A stretch of 64,000 bases of DNA, taken from positions 7,491 to 71,490 of the forward strand of contig JBJMIG010000022.1 in the NCBI GenBank assembly GCA_045806965.1. The letters run 5' to 3'. Position numbers and translations under genes: made by a program. Positions within the stretch are counted from its first letter, which is position 1. The number at the start of each line of letters is the position of its first letter. The stretch comes from DASYTH01 sp045806965 (GTDB taxonomy: Bacteria > Actinomycetota > Actinomycetes > Mycobacteriales > Pseudonocardiaceae). Shown piece by piece: positions 7,848 to 16,805 of this stretch. The notes beneath the pieces were generated by a model that worked only from the letters and a program-made list of their open reading frames with translations, was not told the origin of the DNA and made no database searches.

Positions 7848-8324
7848 TCAGGGGGTTGGCCGGCGGTGGGGCGTGAAGAAGGCGTCGAGCAGGGCGGCGC
7901 ACTCGGCGGCCAGGACGCCGCCGACCACCTCCGGGCGATGGGTGAGCCTGCGGTCGCGCACCACGTCCCAGAGTGAGCCCGCCGCCCCGGTTTTCGGCTC
8001 CCACGCACCGAATACCAGCCGGGAGATGCGCGCCAAAACCAGCGCGCCGGCGCACATGGTGCATGGTTCGACCGTCACCACCAGGGTGCAACCGGTCAGC
8101 CGCCAGCCGTCGCCGTGGTGCCGCGCGGCCGCGCGCAGCGCCAACAGCTCAGCATGCGCGGTCGGATCCCCCAAAGCTTCGCGGGCATTGCACGCATCGG
8201 CCAATTGGGTGCCGTCCGGTGCCAGCACGATGGCACCGACCGGAACGTCGTCGGTGAGCAGCGAGCGACGAGCCACGGCCATGGCCGCGCGAACCAGGTC
8301 GGTGTCGGTCGGGCCCGGGGTCAC
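7848..8324 (-). CDS. tadA: tRNA adenosine(34) deaminase TadA
   Basis: This 158-residue zinc-dependent deaminase converts A34 to inosine in the wobble position of tRNA-Arg(ACG). The zinc ligands and catalytic Glu are visible: HAE in DPTAHAELLAL, and the PCTMC pair in VEPCTMCAGAL. The GTG start overlaps the stop of the upstream partner gene in a GTGA, so the two are translationally coupled. Length and context (tRNA-Ser downstream, deaminase-associated gene upstream) match the usual actinobacterial arrangement. A general cytosine or guanine deaminase is the alternative, but the TadA-like EPCTMCAGA motif and the partner gene favour TadA. Confidence 0.93.
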   Translation of the reverse strand: MTPGPTDTDLVRAAMAVARRSLLTDDVPVGAIVLAPDGTQLADACNAREALGDPTAHAELLALRAAARHHGDGWRLTGCTLVVTVEPCTMCAGALVLARISRLVFGAWEPKTGAAGSLWDVVRDRRLTHRPEVVGGVLAAECAALLDAFFTPHRRPTP

Positions 8325-8806
8325 TGCTCAATGGTGTCGAGGTGCTGGGTGAACTCCTCGTTGAAACCGCAACGCTGAGCGACCATCTGCAATTGCTCAT
8401 CAGGGTAGAGATCGGTCTCGTCGATGATGACCTGCATCTCCGGAGCGGGCAGGCCCAGATCGGCCAAAATGTCCAGCGACCCCTCCGGCCACACCTCGTC
8501 ATCGTCCTCCGGAGGGTCCACCCGCAGCAGGTCGAGCGCATCCGCGGCGATGTCGTAGTCCAGCGCGGCGGCCGCGTCGGACAGCAACAGCGACATCCCG
8601 CCCGGGCTGGGACGCAGCAGCAGGAAGAACTCATCGTCCACGGCGAGCAGGCCGAATACGGCTCCCGTCGACCTGATCTTCCGCAATTCCGTGATCGCCG
8701 CGTCCAGCTCACGCAGGGCGGCCGCGTCCAGCGCGCTGCACCGCCACTTGCCGTCCTCGCGAACGACCGCCACCGCGAAGCCCGCAACGGGCTCCTGCTC
8801 CGCCAT
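8321..8806 (-). CDS. tRNA adenosine deaminase-associated protein
   Basis: This acidic protein of about 161 residues belongs to the conserved actinobacterial family encoded next to tadA. Recognisable stretches are EDGKWRCSALD, VFGLLAVDDEFFLLLRPSPGG, a DDDEVWPEG segment and DLYPDEQLQMVAQRCGF. Its function is unknown beyond the gene linkage. ATG 8806 is used here; an in-frame GTG at 8812 has a better spaced GGGGA and is an equally good start. A much longer minus-strand frame reaching 11002 runs antisense through the M20 and tyrA genes and is not part of this protein. Its stop overlaps the tadA start. Confidence 0.88.
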   Translation of the reverse strand: MAEQEPVAGFAVAVVREDGKWRCSALDAAALRELDAAITELRKIRSTGAVFGLLAVDDEFFLLLRPSPGGMSLLLSDAAAALDYDIAADALDLLRVDPPEDDDEVWPEGSLDILADLGLPAPEMQVIIDETDLYPDEQLQMVAQRCGFNEEFTQHLDTIEQ

Positions 8807-8881
8807 GAGCACACGGTATTCCCCGCCCGCACCGGCAGGAAGTGCCGGTACATCTCGGCTCGTCCGTGTCACTATCAGGCC

Positions 8882-10129
8882 ATGAAGGTGATCGTGCCCG
8901 ACCGGCCCGGCCCTCCGGCCGCCCTGACCACCGATCCCAGGCTCACCGGCCTGACCGATGCGGCCCGCGCACTGCAACCACGCACCGTGGCGCTGCGCCG
9001 CCACCTGCACAAGCACCCGGAGCAGGGACTTGACCTGCCCCAGGCGCAGGCCGCGGTGCTGCACGCGCTGGACGGCCTCGACCTGAGGATCACCACCGGC
9101 AAGGCGTGCAGCTCGGTGGTCGCGGTGCTCGACGGTGCGCAGCCGGGCCCGGCGGTACTGCTGCGCGGCGACATGGACGCCCTGCCGTTGCAGGAGGACA
9201 GCGGCCTGCCGTTCGCCTCCGAGACGCCCGGCACCATGCACGCCTGCGGGCACGACACGCACACCGCGATGCTGGCCTCGACCGCTCGGCTGCTGCACTC
9301 CCGGCGCGACGCCCTGCGCGGCACCGTGGTCTTCATGTTCCAGCCGGGCGAGGAGGGTCATCACGGCGCCCGCTACATGATCCACGAGGGTCTGCTCGAC
9401 GCCGGCGGCAGCGAGCTGCGGACCGCCTTCGCACTGCACATCACCTCCACCGCGCCGACCGGAGTCGTGTGCACCCGGCCAGGCCCGATCATGGCCGCGG
9501 CCGACTCGTTCCACGTCCGGGTCACCGGGCGCGGCGGGCACGGCGCCATGCCGGACGCCGCGCTGGACCCGGTGCCGGCCGCCGCCGCGATGGTCGGGGC
9601 CCTGCACACGATGGTCACCAGACGGTCCAACGTCTTCGACCCCGTGGTGCTGACCGTCGGCCGGATCACCGCGGGCACCACGACCAACATCATCCCGGAG
9701 ACGGCCGAGTTGGAGGGCACGCTGCGCTGCATGTCCGAGGCCAGCCGGGCGCGAATGCACGAGGAGGTCACCCGGATCTGCGAGCACACCGGGGCGGCCT
9801 ACGGCTGCCGGGTGGCCGTCGAGATCCGGCCCGGCTACCCGCCGACGATCAACGACGGCGCGGTAGCCGATCGGGTGATCGACCTGGCCGGCGCGGTTCT
9901 CGGGGCGCGGCACGGCGCGACGCTGGTCAACCCGCTGATGGCCGCCGAGGACTTCTCCTACGTGTTGCAACGGGTTCCCGGCGCGCTCGCCTTCCTCGGC
10001 GCCTGCCCGCCCGGCGTCGAGCCGCAGGACGCCGCGCCGAACCACTCCAACCGGGTGCATTTCGACGAGTCCGCGCTGGCCAACGGGGTTGCGACCTATG
10101 CGGCGTTCGCCCTCGACGCACTTCGCTGA
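8882..10129 (+). CDS. M20-family amidohydrolase (N-acyl amino acid amidohydrolase type)
   Basis: This 415-residue metal-dependent cytoplasmic hydrolase of the M20D group removes acyl groups from amino acids or related amides. Metal-binding and catalytic elements are GDMDALPLQE, HACGHDTHTA, FQPGEEGHHGA, the dimerisation-domain GRGGHGAMP, and the final MAAEDFSYVLQ. The ATG at 8882 begins the conserved region. The frame extends upstream, but that part overlaps the divergent deaminase-associated gene antisense. It lies 13 bases before the prephenate dehydrogenase gene, so the two are probably co-transcribed. The substrate is not predictable. Confidence 0.92.
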   Translation: MKVIVPDRPGPPAALTTDPRLTGLTDAARALQPRTVALRRHLHKHPEQGLDLPQAQAAVLHALDGLDLRITTGKACSSVVAVLDGAQPGPAVLLRGDMDALPLQEDSGLPFASETPGTMHACGHDTHTAMLASTARLLHSRRDALRGTVVFMFQPGEEGHHGARYMIHEGLLDAGGSELRTAFALHITSTAPTGVVCTRPGPIMAAADSFHVRVTGRGGHGAMPDAALDPVPAAAAMVGALHTMVTRRSNVFDPVVLTVGRITAGTTTNIIPETAELEGTLRCMSEASRARMHEEVTRICEHTGAAYGCRVAVEIRPGYPPTINDGAVADRVIDLAGAVLGARHGATLVNPLMAAEDFSYVLQRVPGALAFLGACPPGVEPQDAAPNHSNRVHFDESALANGVATYAAFALDALR

Positions 10130-10142
10130 GATCATGTAGCCC

Positions 10143-11123
10143 GTGCGGCCAGTGTGCGTGATCGGGTTGGGGCTCATCGGCGGTTCGGTGTTGCGCGCGG
10201 CGCGCGCGGCCGGCCGGCCGGTCATCGGCGCCACGGCGTCGGCCGCGGACGCGGCCGACGCCAGGCGGGACGGCTTCCCGGTCGAGCCGACGGTGGACGA
10301 CGCGCTGCGAGTCGCGGCCAGAGACGACGCCATGGTGGTGATCGCGGTGCCGCTGCCCGCGCTGTCCGATGTACTGCGGCTGGTGGCCGAGCTGGCCCCG
10401 AACTGCCTGCTCACCGACGTGGTGAGCCTGAAGGCACCGGTGCGGGACGCGGTCGGGGCGACGGTCCCCGACGCGCGCTTCGCCGGCGGGCACCCGATGG
10501 CCGGAGCCGCGACGTCCGGCTGGGCGGCCGGCTCGGACACGCTGTTCCAGCAGGCCTCCTGGGTGGTCGTGGTGGAGCCGGACACCGACCTCGACACCTG
10601 GCGGGCGGTGGCCGAGCTGGCCATCGACTGCGGCGCACGGGTGGTGCCGGCCACGGCCGACGAGCACGACGCCGCGGTGGCCCGGGTCTCGCACCTGCCG
10701 CACGTGCTGGCCGCGGTGCTGGCCGCGACCGGGGCGGACGGCGGCCCGCTGGCGCTGGCCCTCGCCGCCGGCTCGTTCGCCGACGCCACCCGGGTGGCCG
10801 GCTCCCGCGCGGAACTGGTGCTCGCCATGTGTGAGGGCAACCGCGACGAGCTGCTCCGCGCGGTGGACGACGCCCTCGGCAAGCTGGGCGTGGCCAGGGG
10901 CGCGCTGGCGTCCACCGGGTCGCTCGGCGCCACCGTGCGCGGCGGAGCCGCCGGCCGCGCCGCGCTCGTCCGGCTGAAGACCGGGCCCCGCACCCGGATC
11001 AAGGTTGACCTGGCCGGGACCGGTGTCCGGGCGGAGTTACTCCGGCTCGGCCGGCAGGGCGGCTGGGTGGTCGGCTTCGACGGCGCCGCCGCGCTGGCGG
11101 AGCTCCCCGGGATCTCCGGCTGA
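10143..11123 (+). CDS. tyrA: prephenate dehydrogenase (tyrosine biosynthesis)
   Basis: This 326-residue enzyme oxidatively decarboxylates prephenate to 4-hydroxyphenylpyruvate with NAD(P). The N-terminal Rossmann motif is GLGLIGGSVL, followed by VIAVPLPAL, TDVVSLKAPV and the family hallmark GGHPMAG with the later DEHD...VSHLPH catalytic His region. The C-terminal part (from about residue 270) is a short extension without a clear ACT domain. The GTG start directly precedes the NAD-binding motif. It follows the M20 hydrolase closely on the same strand and sits near tadA, an arrangement often seen in Pseudonocardiales as far as I recall. Confidence 0.9.
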   Translation: MRPVCVIGLGLIGGSVLRAARAAGRPVIGATASAADAADARRDGFPVEPTVDDALRVAARDDAMVVIAVPLPALSDVLRLVAELAPNCLLTDVVSLKAPVRDAVGATVPDARFAGGHPMAGAATSGWAAGSDTLFQQASWVVVVEPDTDLDTWRAVAELAIDCGARVVPATADEHDAAVARVSHLPHVLAAVLAATGADGGPLALALAAGSFADATRVAGSRAELVLAMCEGNRDELLRAVDDALGKLGVARGALASTGSLGATVRGGAAGRAALVRLKTGPRTRIKVDLAGTGVRAELLRLGRQGGWVVGFDGAAALAELPGISG

Positions 11124-11166
11124 CCGGTCCCTTCCCCGCGGGCCGCTCCAGGCCCTAACGTAAGGC

Positions 11167-13158
11167 GTGGATCGACGCCTGCTGCACAAGTTCGCCCTTA
11201 TCGGCGGCGGCCTCGTGCTCATCGGCGGGGCCATCGTGGTCCTCCGCGATCCGGACGCGGGCCTCAGTTCGGACACACCCGCGCCGGCCCCGGCGCTTCC
11301 CCAGCAGACCACGGTCCGGCCGTTCGCGGACGCGTCGGTCATCGTGCCGCGGCCCGGTGAGCGCCCGAAAGCACCGTCGCGGCTGAACATCCGAGCCGGC
11401 GAGCACCGGCTGGTGGCCGGTTGGGGGCCGCAGCACATCGGCGAGCCCGAGCCGGCCGGGGCCGAGGGCTACGAGGTGCGCTGGGGGGAGGGCGGCCGGT
11501 TCGAGCACACCAGGTACATCGCGCAGCCGGTGATCCAGCTCGACGGGCTGCGCGACGACGTGCAGTACACCCTGCTGGTGCGCACCGTCGACGCGTTCGG
11601 TCAGCGCTCCACAGCGGTGCGCGGGACGGGCACCCCGTCCGCCGCCGGCGACCAGGACCCGACGTCGTACACGATGGTCGACCGGTTCGACGGCGACGTG
11701 GTACCGGACCCGGCGCGCTGGCGGCTGGTCGGCATCGGCAACTGCACCAAGGCGTCGCGCGGCGAGGGCGAGGACGCCAGGCGGATGGTGATCACCGGCC
11801 AGTGCGGCGACAGCGACGAGGCGGTGGCGCTGCGCTCGCGCACCCCGATCCGGCTGAACAGCGCGGCCCCCGGCGGCGAGCTCGGGCGGTACGTGGTCCA
11901 GACCGACCGGCCCGGGCAGAGTGGCGAGCTCATGCTCGACCTGGTGCCCGGGCCGGTGGATCTGATCGGCCGGCCGCCGTCCGCGGCGCCACCGGCCGCA
12001 CCGCCGGGGCGGGCCGTTGTGGACGATTCGCTGCCGCCCGGCACGATCCGGGTGCGCATCTCCGGTCGGCCGCCGGAGGCCGGCGCAACCACCGTCCGGG
12101 TGCTCGTCGGATCGGGAACTCCGTTGCTGGGCAAGCAGATCGCGGTGTCGGCCGCGCCGCCGCCCGAGGTCGGTGTCTCGGTCCGCTGGACGGTGGTGCT
12201 GCGTACCGACGGGGTGTACGTGCAGCGCGACGGGCTGCTGGTCGGCGCCGGCGACGCGGTGCCGGCGTTCACCGAGGCCACCGCGCTGGCCGGGCTGACC
12301 GGAGGGGACAGCAGCCTGCGCGCGGCGTTCGACCTGATCGGCTTCACCGGGTCGCCGACCGCGCCGCCTCCGCTGGTGCCCGCCCCCCGGGTGGACTTCG
12401 ACCGGGTCGCCGCGGACTCCACCACCCGGTTGCAGACCTCGGGCAACGGTCAACGGTTGGCCCGGGTCACCGGTGGCCTGTTGCGGGTCACGCTGGTGCC
12501 GCAGCGCAAGCAGAACCCGGCCGGCCAGTTCACCGTGGACATCGGTGGCCGCGAGATCCCCGCGCGCACAGCGGTTCCCGGGCAGCCGATGATGGACGGG
12601 GTGCGGCTGCCGATCGTCGCGGACGTGCCGCCCGACGCCCTGATGGTCAGCGATAACGCGGACTCGATCCCGGTCGTGGTGCGCAGTGTGTCCAATGAGG
12701 ACGGACTGCCGACCCAGGTGTTGACCGCGGAGCTGGAACTCACCGGGGACGGCTCGGGCTCGGTGCCTGGCGAGCGGGCGAACGCCGCGCTGCCGCGCGG
12801 GAATCCGGCTCTCGCGGTGCCGAACGCGGCGTTGCTCGACGCGGCCGGCACCGCGATCCCGGCGCTCCAAGAGGTGCCGCGCGGACGGTTGGTGCTCGAG
12901 GTCGTCGCGGACGCCGAAGCCGCGCAGCGGGCCACCGGAGAGGTGGCCGGACTGGCCGGAGTCGAGGTCGTCCTGGACGGCAAGCAGTTGGCCGGCATCC
13001 CGACCGCGGCCGAAGGCCCCGGGGTTGGCGGGCGGTGGCGGATCGCGCTCAACACCACCGGACTGACTCCCGGCGGGCACAACCTCCAGGTGACCGCGTT
13101 CGGCGTGGACGCGGTCACCGCGTTCCAGGTCGCCTACGCGCCGTTCGTGATCCGTTAG
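11167..13158 (+). CDS. membrane-anchored extracellular protein with Fn3-like and laminin-G-like regions
   Basis: This 663-residue protein has one N-terminal transmembrane helix (about 9-26), then a Pro/Ala-rich linker, so the bulk should be outside the membrane. Residues about 65-155 look like a fibronectin type III domain (AGWGPQ, GYEVRW, LRDDVQYTLLVRTVDAFG). The middle (about 165-400) resembles a beta-sandwich lectin-like fold with repeated DRF/VRVLVG and a proline-rich insertion near 275-290. The C-terminal third is beta-rich with no family I recognise. The GTG start has only a weak upstream AAGG. Its stop overlaps that of the convergent glycolipid-binding gene. A surface role is likely; no enzyme motif is seen. 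Confidence 0.75.
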   Translation: MDRRLLHKFALIGGGLVLIGGAIVVLRDPDAGLSSDTPAPAPALPQQTTVRPFADASVIVPRPGERPKAPSRLNIRAGEHRLVAGWGPQHIGEPEPAGAEGYEVRWGEGGRFEHTRYIAQPVIQLDGLRDDVQYTLLVRTVDAFGQRSTAVRGTGTPSAAGDQDPTSYTMVDRFDGDVVPDPARWRLVGIGNCTKASRGEGEDARRMVITGQCGDSDEAVALRSRTPIRLNSAAPGGELGRYVVQTDRPGQSGELMLDLVPGPVDLIGRPPSAAPPAAPPGRAVVDDSLPPGTIRVRISGRPPEAGATTVRVLVGSGTPLLGKQIAVSAAPPPEVGVSVRWTVVLRTDGVYVQRDGLLVGAGDAVPAFTEATALAGLTGGDSSLRAAFDLIGFTGSPTAPPPLVPAPRVDFDRVAADSTTRLQTSGNGQRLARVTGGLLRVTLVPQRKQNPAGQFTVDIGGREIPARTAVPGQPMMDGVRLPIVADVPPDALMVSDNADSIPVVVRSVSNEDGLPTQVLTAELELTGDGSGSVPGERANAALPRGNPALAVPNAALLDAAGTAIPALQEVPRGRLVLEVVADAEAAQRATGEVAGLAGVEVVLDGKQLAGIPTAAEGPGVGGRWRIALNTTGLTPGGHNLQVTAFGVDAVTAFQVAYAPFVIR

Positions 13159-13760
13159 ATGCGATGGGCGCGGCCGGGGAAGTCGACGACCATCCCGTCC
13201 CGGTCGACGACGAGGTCGGTGCCGAGATCGGCGTCCAGGTAGTTGATCACGGCGCCGTGCTCGTCGATGGAGACCGTCCGGTAGGTCTGCCGAACCAGGC
13301 GCACCGAGAGGTTGGGCAGCGAGACGAACAGCACCGGCAGTTCGTGCTCGCCCGGCTCGCGATGCAGCCCGAGCCGGCGGATGGGCAGCGCGTTGAAGGT
13401 CACCGCGCCGGCCACGTCCATGTCCACCGCCCCGCCGAAGCTGCCCCGCTGCTGGGTGCCGTCGCCGTGGTCGATCAGCCAGACGCCGTCCTCGCTGCGG
13501 CTCAGCGACATCTGCAGTTCCTCTTCGGCCGTCGTGGTGCGGAACAGCACCCGGCCGGCGGTCTCGGCCCGCTCGACGGACGCGCCGAAGGAGGCGCTGA
13601 ACGCCTGGGTGCCGGTGACCTGGTTGGCCGCCGCGACGATTCGGCCGTAGGCCCGCAGCCGGCCGCCGGTGAACAGCACCCGGACCGACTCGAGGCTCGG
13701 TGACTCGACCCGCTGCCAGGTGAGGATCACCGGGTTCTGTGCCTGCTGCCGCCCGGTCAC
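13155..13760 (-). CDS. putative glycolipid-binding family protein
   Basis: This 201-residue protein has features of the putative glycolipid-binding family (PF06475 type): VILTWQRVESP near the N-terminus, TFNALPIRRLGL in the middle, a QTYRTV segment, and a C-terminal LVVDRDGMVVDFPGRAHR. The family folds as a beta barrel and its biological role is poorly known. The GTG start overlaps the stop of a 36-codon ORF in a GTGA, indicating coupling. It is convergent with the Fn3-like membrane protein, with overlapping stops. No signal peptide, so it is probably cytoplasmic. Confidence 0.75.
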   Translation of the reverse strand: MTGRQQAQNPVILTWQRVESPSLESVRVLFTGGRLRAYGRIVAAANQVTGTQAFSASFGASVERAETAGRVLFRTTTAEEELQMSLSRSEDGVWLIDHGDGTQQRGSFGGAVDMDVAGAVTFNALPIRRLGLHREPGEHELPVLFVSLPNLSVRLVRQTYRTVSIDEHGAVINYLDADLGTDLVVDRDGMVVDFPGRAHRI

Positions 13761-13867
13761 GACCGGGTCTGCTCGCCGGCGTTCCCGAGCCGGGCCGCCA
13801 GCCGGTCGTCGGGGCCGCTGACCAGGTCTCCTGCCGTGCCCTTGTGGCCATCAACGTCGATACCCAT
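13757..13867 (-). CDS. 36-residue small ORF coupled to the glycolipid-binding gene
   Basis: An ATG at 13867 opens a 36-codon frame beginning MGIDVDGHKGTAGDL and ending GEQTRS. Its TGA overlaps the GTG of the next gene (GTGA at 13757-13760). TAGGTTG upstream of the ATG is a weak ribosome site. The peptide is charged, with no membrane segment. The exact overlap is the main evidence that it is translated, either as a leader or as a small protein. No family is recognised. Confidence 0.45.
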   Translation of the reverse strand: MGIDVDGHKGTAGDLVSGPDDRLAARLGNAGEQTRS

Positions 13868-13970
13868 GGCCAACAACCTACCCGGCGCCCGGGCGGTCCG
13901 GCCCGCGCGCCGGATCGGCGCCGCCTGACGGTTGTCTGGGAATCTCGCCCGGCGGAGTAGGACCGGCGAT

Positions 13971-15056
13971 ATGGTTTCGGCCGTGACCGGATGGCAGGGA
14001 AACGAGGGCGGCGGCTACGGCGGGGGCTGGAACCCGCAGCAGGATCCGTACGGCGGGCAGCAGCAGCCCCAGTACGGCGGGCAGCCCCAGTACGGCGGGC
14101 AGCCGCAGTACGGCGGGCAGTACCCGGGTGGGCAGCCGCAGTACGGCGCCGACCCCCATGGCGGCCAGTACGGGTCCGATCCGTACGGGGCCAACCCGGC
14201 GAATCCCTACGGGCCGGCCGGCACCGCGGCCTACCCCGCCTACCAGACCGGCTACCAGCCCGGTTACGGGTCGCAGCCGCCCGAGCCGCCACGACGCTCG
14301 AAGCTGCCGGTCGTCATCACCATCGCCGTCGCGGTGGTCCTGGCCGTGGTCGGCACCGTCGTGACGATCGTGCTGGTCAACGCGGACGACGAGCAACCGG
14401 TGGCCGGCGGGGGCACGCCAAGCTCGTCCAGCAAGCCGCGGTCGAGCACGGCGCCGAGGTTGCCCTCCAGCGCCCGGCGCCCGCCGAGCACCGCCGCGCG
14501 TCCGCCAGGGAAGGACGGCTGGGTCGTGCTCGACCTCAAGGGCGGCGGCAGCTACCAGGTGCCCGGCGACTGGAAGAAGGCGCCGGGGGCGCGACCGAGC
14601 GGGCTCGGCGTCGAATTCGAAGGCGGCGGCGAGGTCGGCTCGTACTCCTGCGGCGGCGGCCCTTACTCGCGCGGCTTCACCGCGAGCGGCGAGGTGCAGG
14701 GCAAGGAGGGCGGCGCGATCGACGTCAACAAGGCGGTGAGCGACTTCGCCAGGTCATTCGCCCAGACGTACTACAAGCAGCCCAAGGTGGATGTGCCGGC
14801 GGCCGAGTCGACCACGGTCGGCGGGCAGAAGGCGGCCACGCTGACCGCGAAGGTGACCGTCACGCCGGTCAAGCCGGAGTGCGACGCGGCCACCGGCGAG
14901 GTCGCGGTGACCGGCGTGGAGATCGAGAAGGACGGCAAGCCGGTCGCGGTGCGCATGCTGGTCGTGGTGAACGACCTGTCCGGCGGCCCGGCGAACCCGC
15001 CCGCGCTGCCCGACCCGCTGGCCGAGGAGATCCTGGACACCATCCGGGTCAGCTGA
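13971..15056 (+). CDS. single-pass membrane protein with GYQ-rich N-terminus and extracellular domain
   Basis: This protein of about 361 residues has a low-complexity cytoplasmic N-terminus rich in Gly, Gln, Tyr and Pro (including tandem QYGGQP units). One transmembrane helix follows (about 117-138), then a Ser/Pro linker and an extracellular domain of about 190 residues with two or more cysteines (GSYSCGGGPY, VKPECDAATG). This layout is common in actinobacterial envelope proteins and some type VII or kinase-linked proteins, but no family is identified. ATG 13971 follows AGGA by eight bases; GTG 13983 is an alternative. It is divergent from the 36-codon ORF. Confidence 0.75.
   Translation: MVSAVTGWQGNEGGGYGGGWNPQQDPYGGQQQPQYGGQPQYGGQPQYGGQYPGGQPQYGADPHGGQYGSDPYGANPANPYGPAGTAAYPAYQTGYQPGYGSQPPEPPRRSKLPVVITIAVAVVLAVVGTVVTIVLVNADDEQPVAGGGTPSSSSKPRSSTAPRLPSSARRPPSTAARPPGKDGWVVLDLKGGGSYQVPGDWKKAPGARPSGLGVEFEGGGEVGSYSCGGGPYSRGFTASGEVQGKEGGAIDVNKAVSDFARSFAQTYYKQPKVDVPAAESTTVGGQKAATLTAKVTVTPVKPECDAATGEVAVTGVEIEKDGKPVAVRMLVVVNDLSGGPANPPALPDPLAEEILDTIRVS
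14070..14120 (+). repeat. 18-bp tandem repeat encoding QYGGQP units
   Basis: Nearly three perfect 18-base units (CAGTACGGCGGGCAGCCS) lie within the low-complexity N-terminal coding region. Such in-frame repeats can vary in number between strains without breaking the gene. Confidence 0.85.
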
Positions 15057-15068
15057 CCGGCCCCCGGT

Positions 15069-16760
15069 TTACGGCGCACCGGCCGGTCCGCCGAGCTGCC
15101 GGTCCACCCAGCCGGACACCACCTGGTCCAGCACGTTGAGCGCGAGCGAGCCGCCGCCGAGCACCAGGTCGTGGAACGCGCGGATGTCGAACGCCGAGCC
15201 GAGTCGACGCTGCGCCGCCGCCCGGATCCGCTGGATCTCCAGTCGTCCGACCATGTAGGACAGGGCCTGGCCGGCGTAGGCGATGTAGCGGTCCACCTCG
15301 CTGGTGATCTCCAGAATGGACACCGGGGTGTTGTCCCGCAGGTAGTCGATCGCCTGCTGGCGGCTCCACCCCTTGGCGTGGATGCCGGTGTCCACGACGA
15401 GCCGGCCGGCGCGCAGCGAGTCCATGGCGAGCATGCCCAGCCGGTCGAGGTCGCTGGTGTAGAGGCCCATCTCGTCGGCCAGCCGCTCGGTGTAGAGGCC
15501 CCAGCCCTCGGCGAACGCGGTGACCCCGGAGAGCCGGCGCGCCATCGGCAGGTGGGTCAACTCCTGGGCGATGCTGAGTTGGAAATGGTGGCCGGGCACG
15601 GCCTCGTGGAACGCGATCACCTCGGAGTTGAACCGGTAGCGTTCCTCGGCCTGATAGGTGTTGGCGAAGTAGATGCCCGGCCGGCTGCCGTCGATGGCCG
15701 GGATCATGTAGTACGCCAGCGGCGCGCTCGGTGCCTCGGCGTCCGGCACCGGTTCGACCTTGCAACGCTGCGCGGGCACCCGGCCGAACCAGCGCGGTGC
15801 GGCCTCCTCGGCGCGCTCGACCGCCCGCATCGCGGAGCTGAGCATCTCCTCGGCGCCGGTCCAGCGCAGCGCCAGGTCGGTGGTCATCCGGTCGAAGATC
15901 ACGCGCTGCTCGCGCGTGCCGAAGACCTTCGAGCCGAGCTCGGCGTACTCGTCGGTGAGCGCCGCGATCAGGTCCAGTCCGGTCTGGTGCAGCTCTTCGG
16001 GCGTGCGGTCGGTGGTGGTGTGCACCCGGGACAGTCGCGTGTAGATGGACTCCCCGTCGGGAAGCCAACAGACGCCGGCCCGGTCGTCCGGCCGGCCGGG
16101 CTCGATCATCTCGGCGGCCAGCACGTCGCGGTAGCGGACGAACGCCGGGCGGACCACCTCGGTGACCACCCGCGCCCGCTCGGCGGCCAGCGCCGGGTTG
16201 GAAAGCTGTTGCCGCAGCAGGGGATCGGAGTCCGGCTCGGCGAGGTAGCGGTCGATGAGGGAGACCGCGGACTCCACCAGCCGGCGCACCGGGACGCGCC
16301 CGGCGGCCACCCCGGCGCGGTGCCGTTGCGTGACGGCGGCGAGGTAGTCCGGGATCGCGGTGAGCCTGGCGATGTAGGACCGGGTCCGGTCGTCGTCCGA
16401 GAGCGCCAGCAGGGGCAGCGTGGAGAGCAGTTGCGCGGCCGGGCTGACGAACAGGCCGGTGATGGTGAACTCCACGAACCGGGTGTCCAGCCGGTCGATC
16501 TTGCTCTGGACCTGCTGCCCGATCACCAGCCGGGTGACCGCGTCCTCGGCGTCCAGGGTGGACGGATCGATGGCGGCGGCGCGGTCGGCGATGTCGGTGG
16601 CACGGTCGCGGAAGGCCGCGTCGGCGGCCTCGGACGGGTCGCCAAGGACCTCGTCGTACCCGGGGACGCCGATGAGCGTGGCGTGCATCGGGTCGGCGGA
16701 GAATGCCAGGTCCAGCAATTCGTCGGCGAGAGCGTGCACCTCATTCGGCTGTGCGGTCAT
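15069..16760 (-). CDS. DUF885-family zinc peptidase-like protein
   Basis: This 563-residue protein of the DUF885 family (M3/M32-like metallopeptidase relatives) carries the zinc site HEAVPGHHFQ and the downstream AFAEGWGLYTERLADEMG element that supplies a further acidic ligand. It has no signal peptide and is mostly helical, so it is a cytoplasmic peptidase of unknown substrate. The ATG lies at the edge of the divergent SRPBCC gene. Length is normal for the family. Confidence 0.9.
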   Translation of the reverse strand: MTAQPNEVHALADELLDLAFSADPMHATLIGVPGYDEVLGDPSEAADAAFRDRATDIADRAAAIDPSTLDAEDAVTRLVIGQQVQSKIDRLDTRFVEFTITGLFVSPAAQLLSTLPLLALSDDDRTRSYIARLTAIPDYLAAVTQRHRAGVAAGRVPVRRLVESAVSLIDRYLAEPDSDPLLRQQLSNPALAAERARVVTEVVRPAFVRYRDVLAAEMIEPGRPDDRAGVCWLPDGESIYTRLSRVHTTTDRTPEELHQTGLDLIAALTDEYAELGSKVFGTREQRVIFDRMTTDLALRWTGAEEMLSSAMRAVERAEEAAPRWFGRVPAQRCKVEPVPDAEAPSAPLAYYMIPAIDGSRPGIYFANTYQAEERYRFNSEVIAFHEAVPGHHFQLSIAQELTHLPMARRLSGVTAFAEGWGLYTERLADEMGLYTSDLDRLGMLAMDSLRAGRLVVDTGIHAKGWSRQQAIDYLRDNTPVSILEITSEVDRYIAYAGQALSYMVGRLEIQRIRAAAQRRLGSAFDIRAFHDLVLGGGSLALNVLDQVVSGWVDRQLGGPAGAP

Positions 16761-16805
16761 AATCGCAACCTACCGCCCGCGAGCCGCACCACCGGAGGTC
16801 ACCAG

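Noticed and set aside
8321..11002. 893-codon minus-strand frame including the deaminase-associated gene
   Set aside because: Beyond 8806-8812 it runs antisense through the M20 and tyrA genes, which have clear conserved motifs; only its C-terminal part is real.
11155..14292. 1045-codon minus-strand frame
   Set aside because: Low-complexity Arg/Pro/Gly translation antisense to the Fn3-like gene and running through the glycolipid-binding gene in a different frame; a GC-skew shadow.
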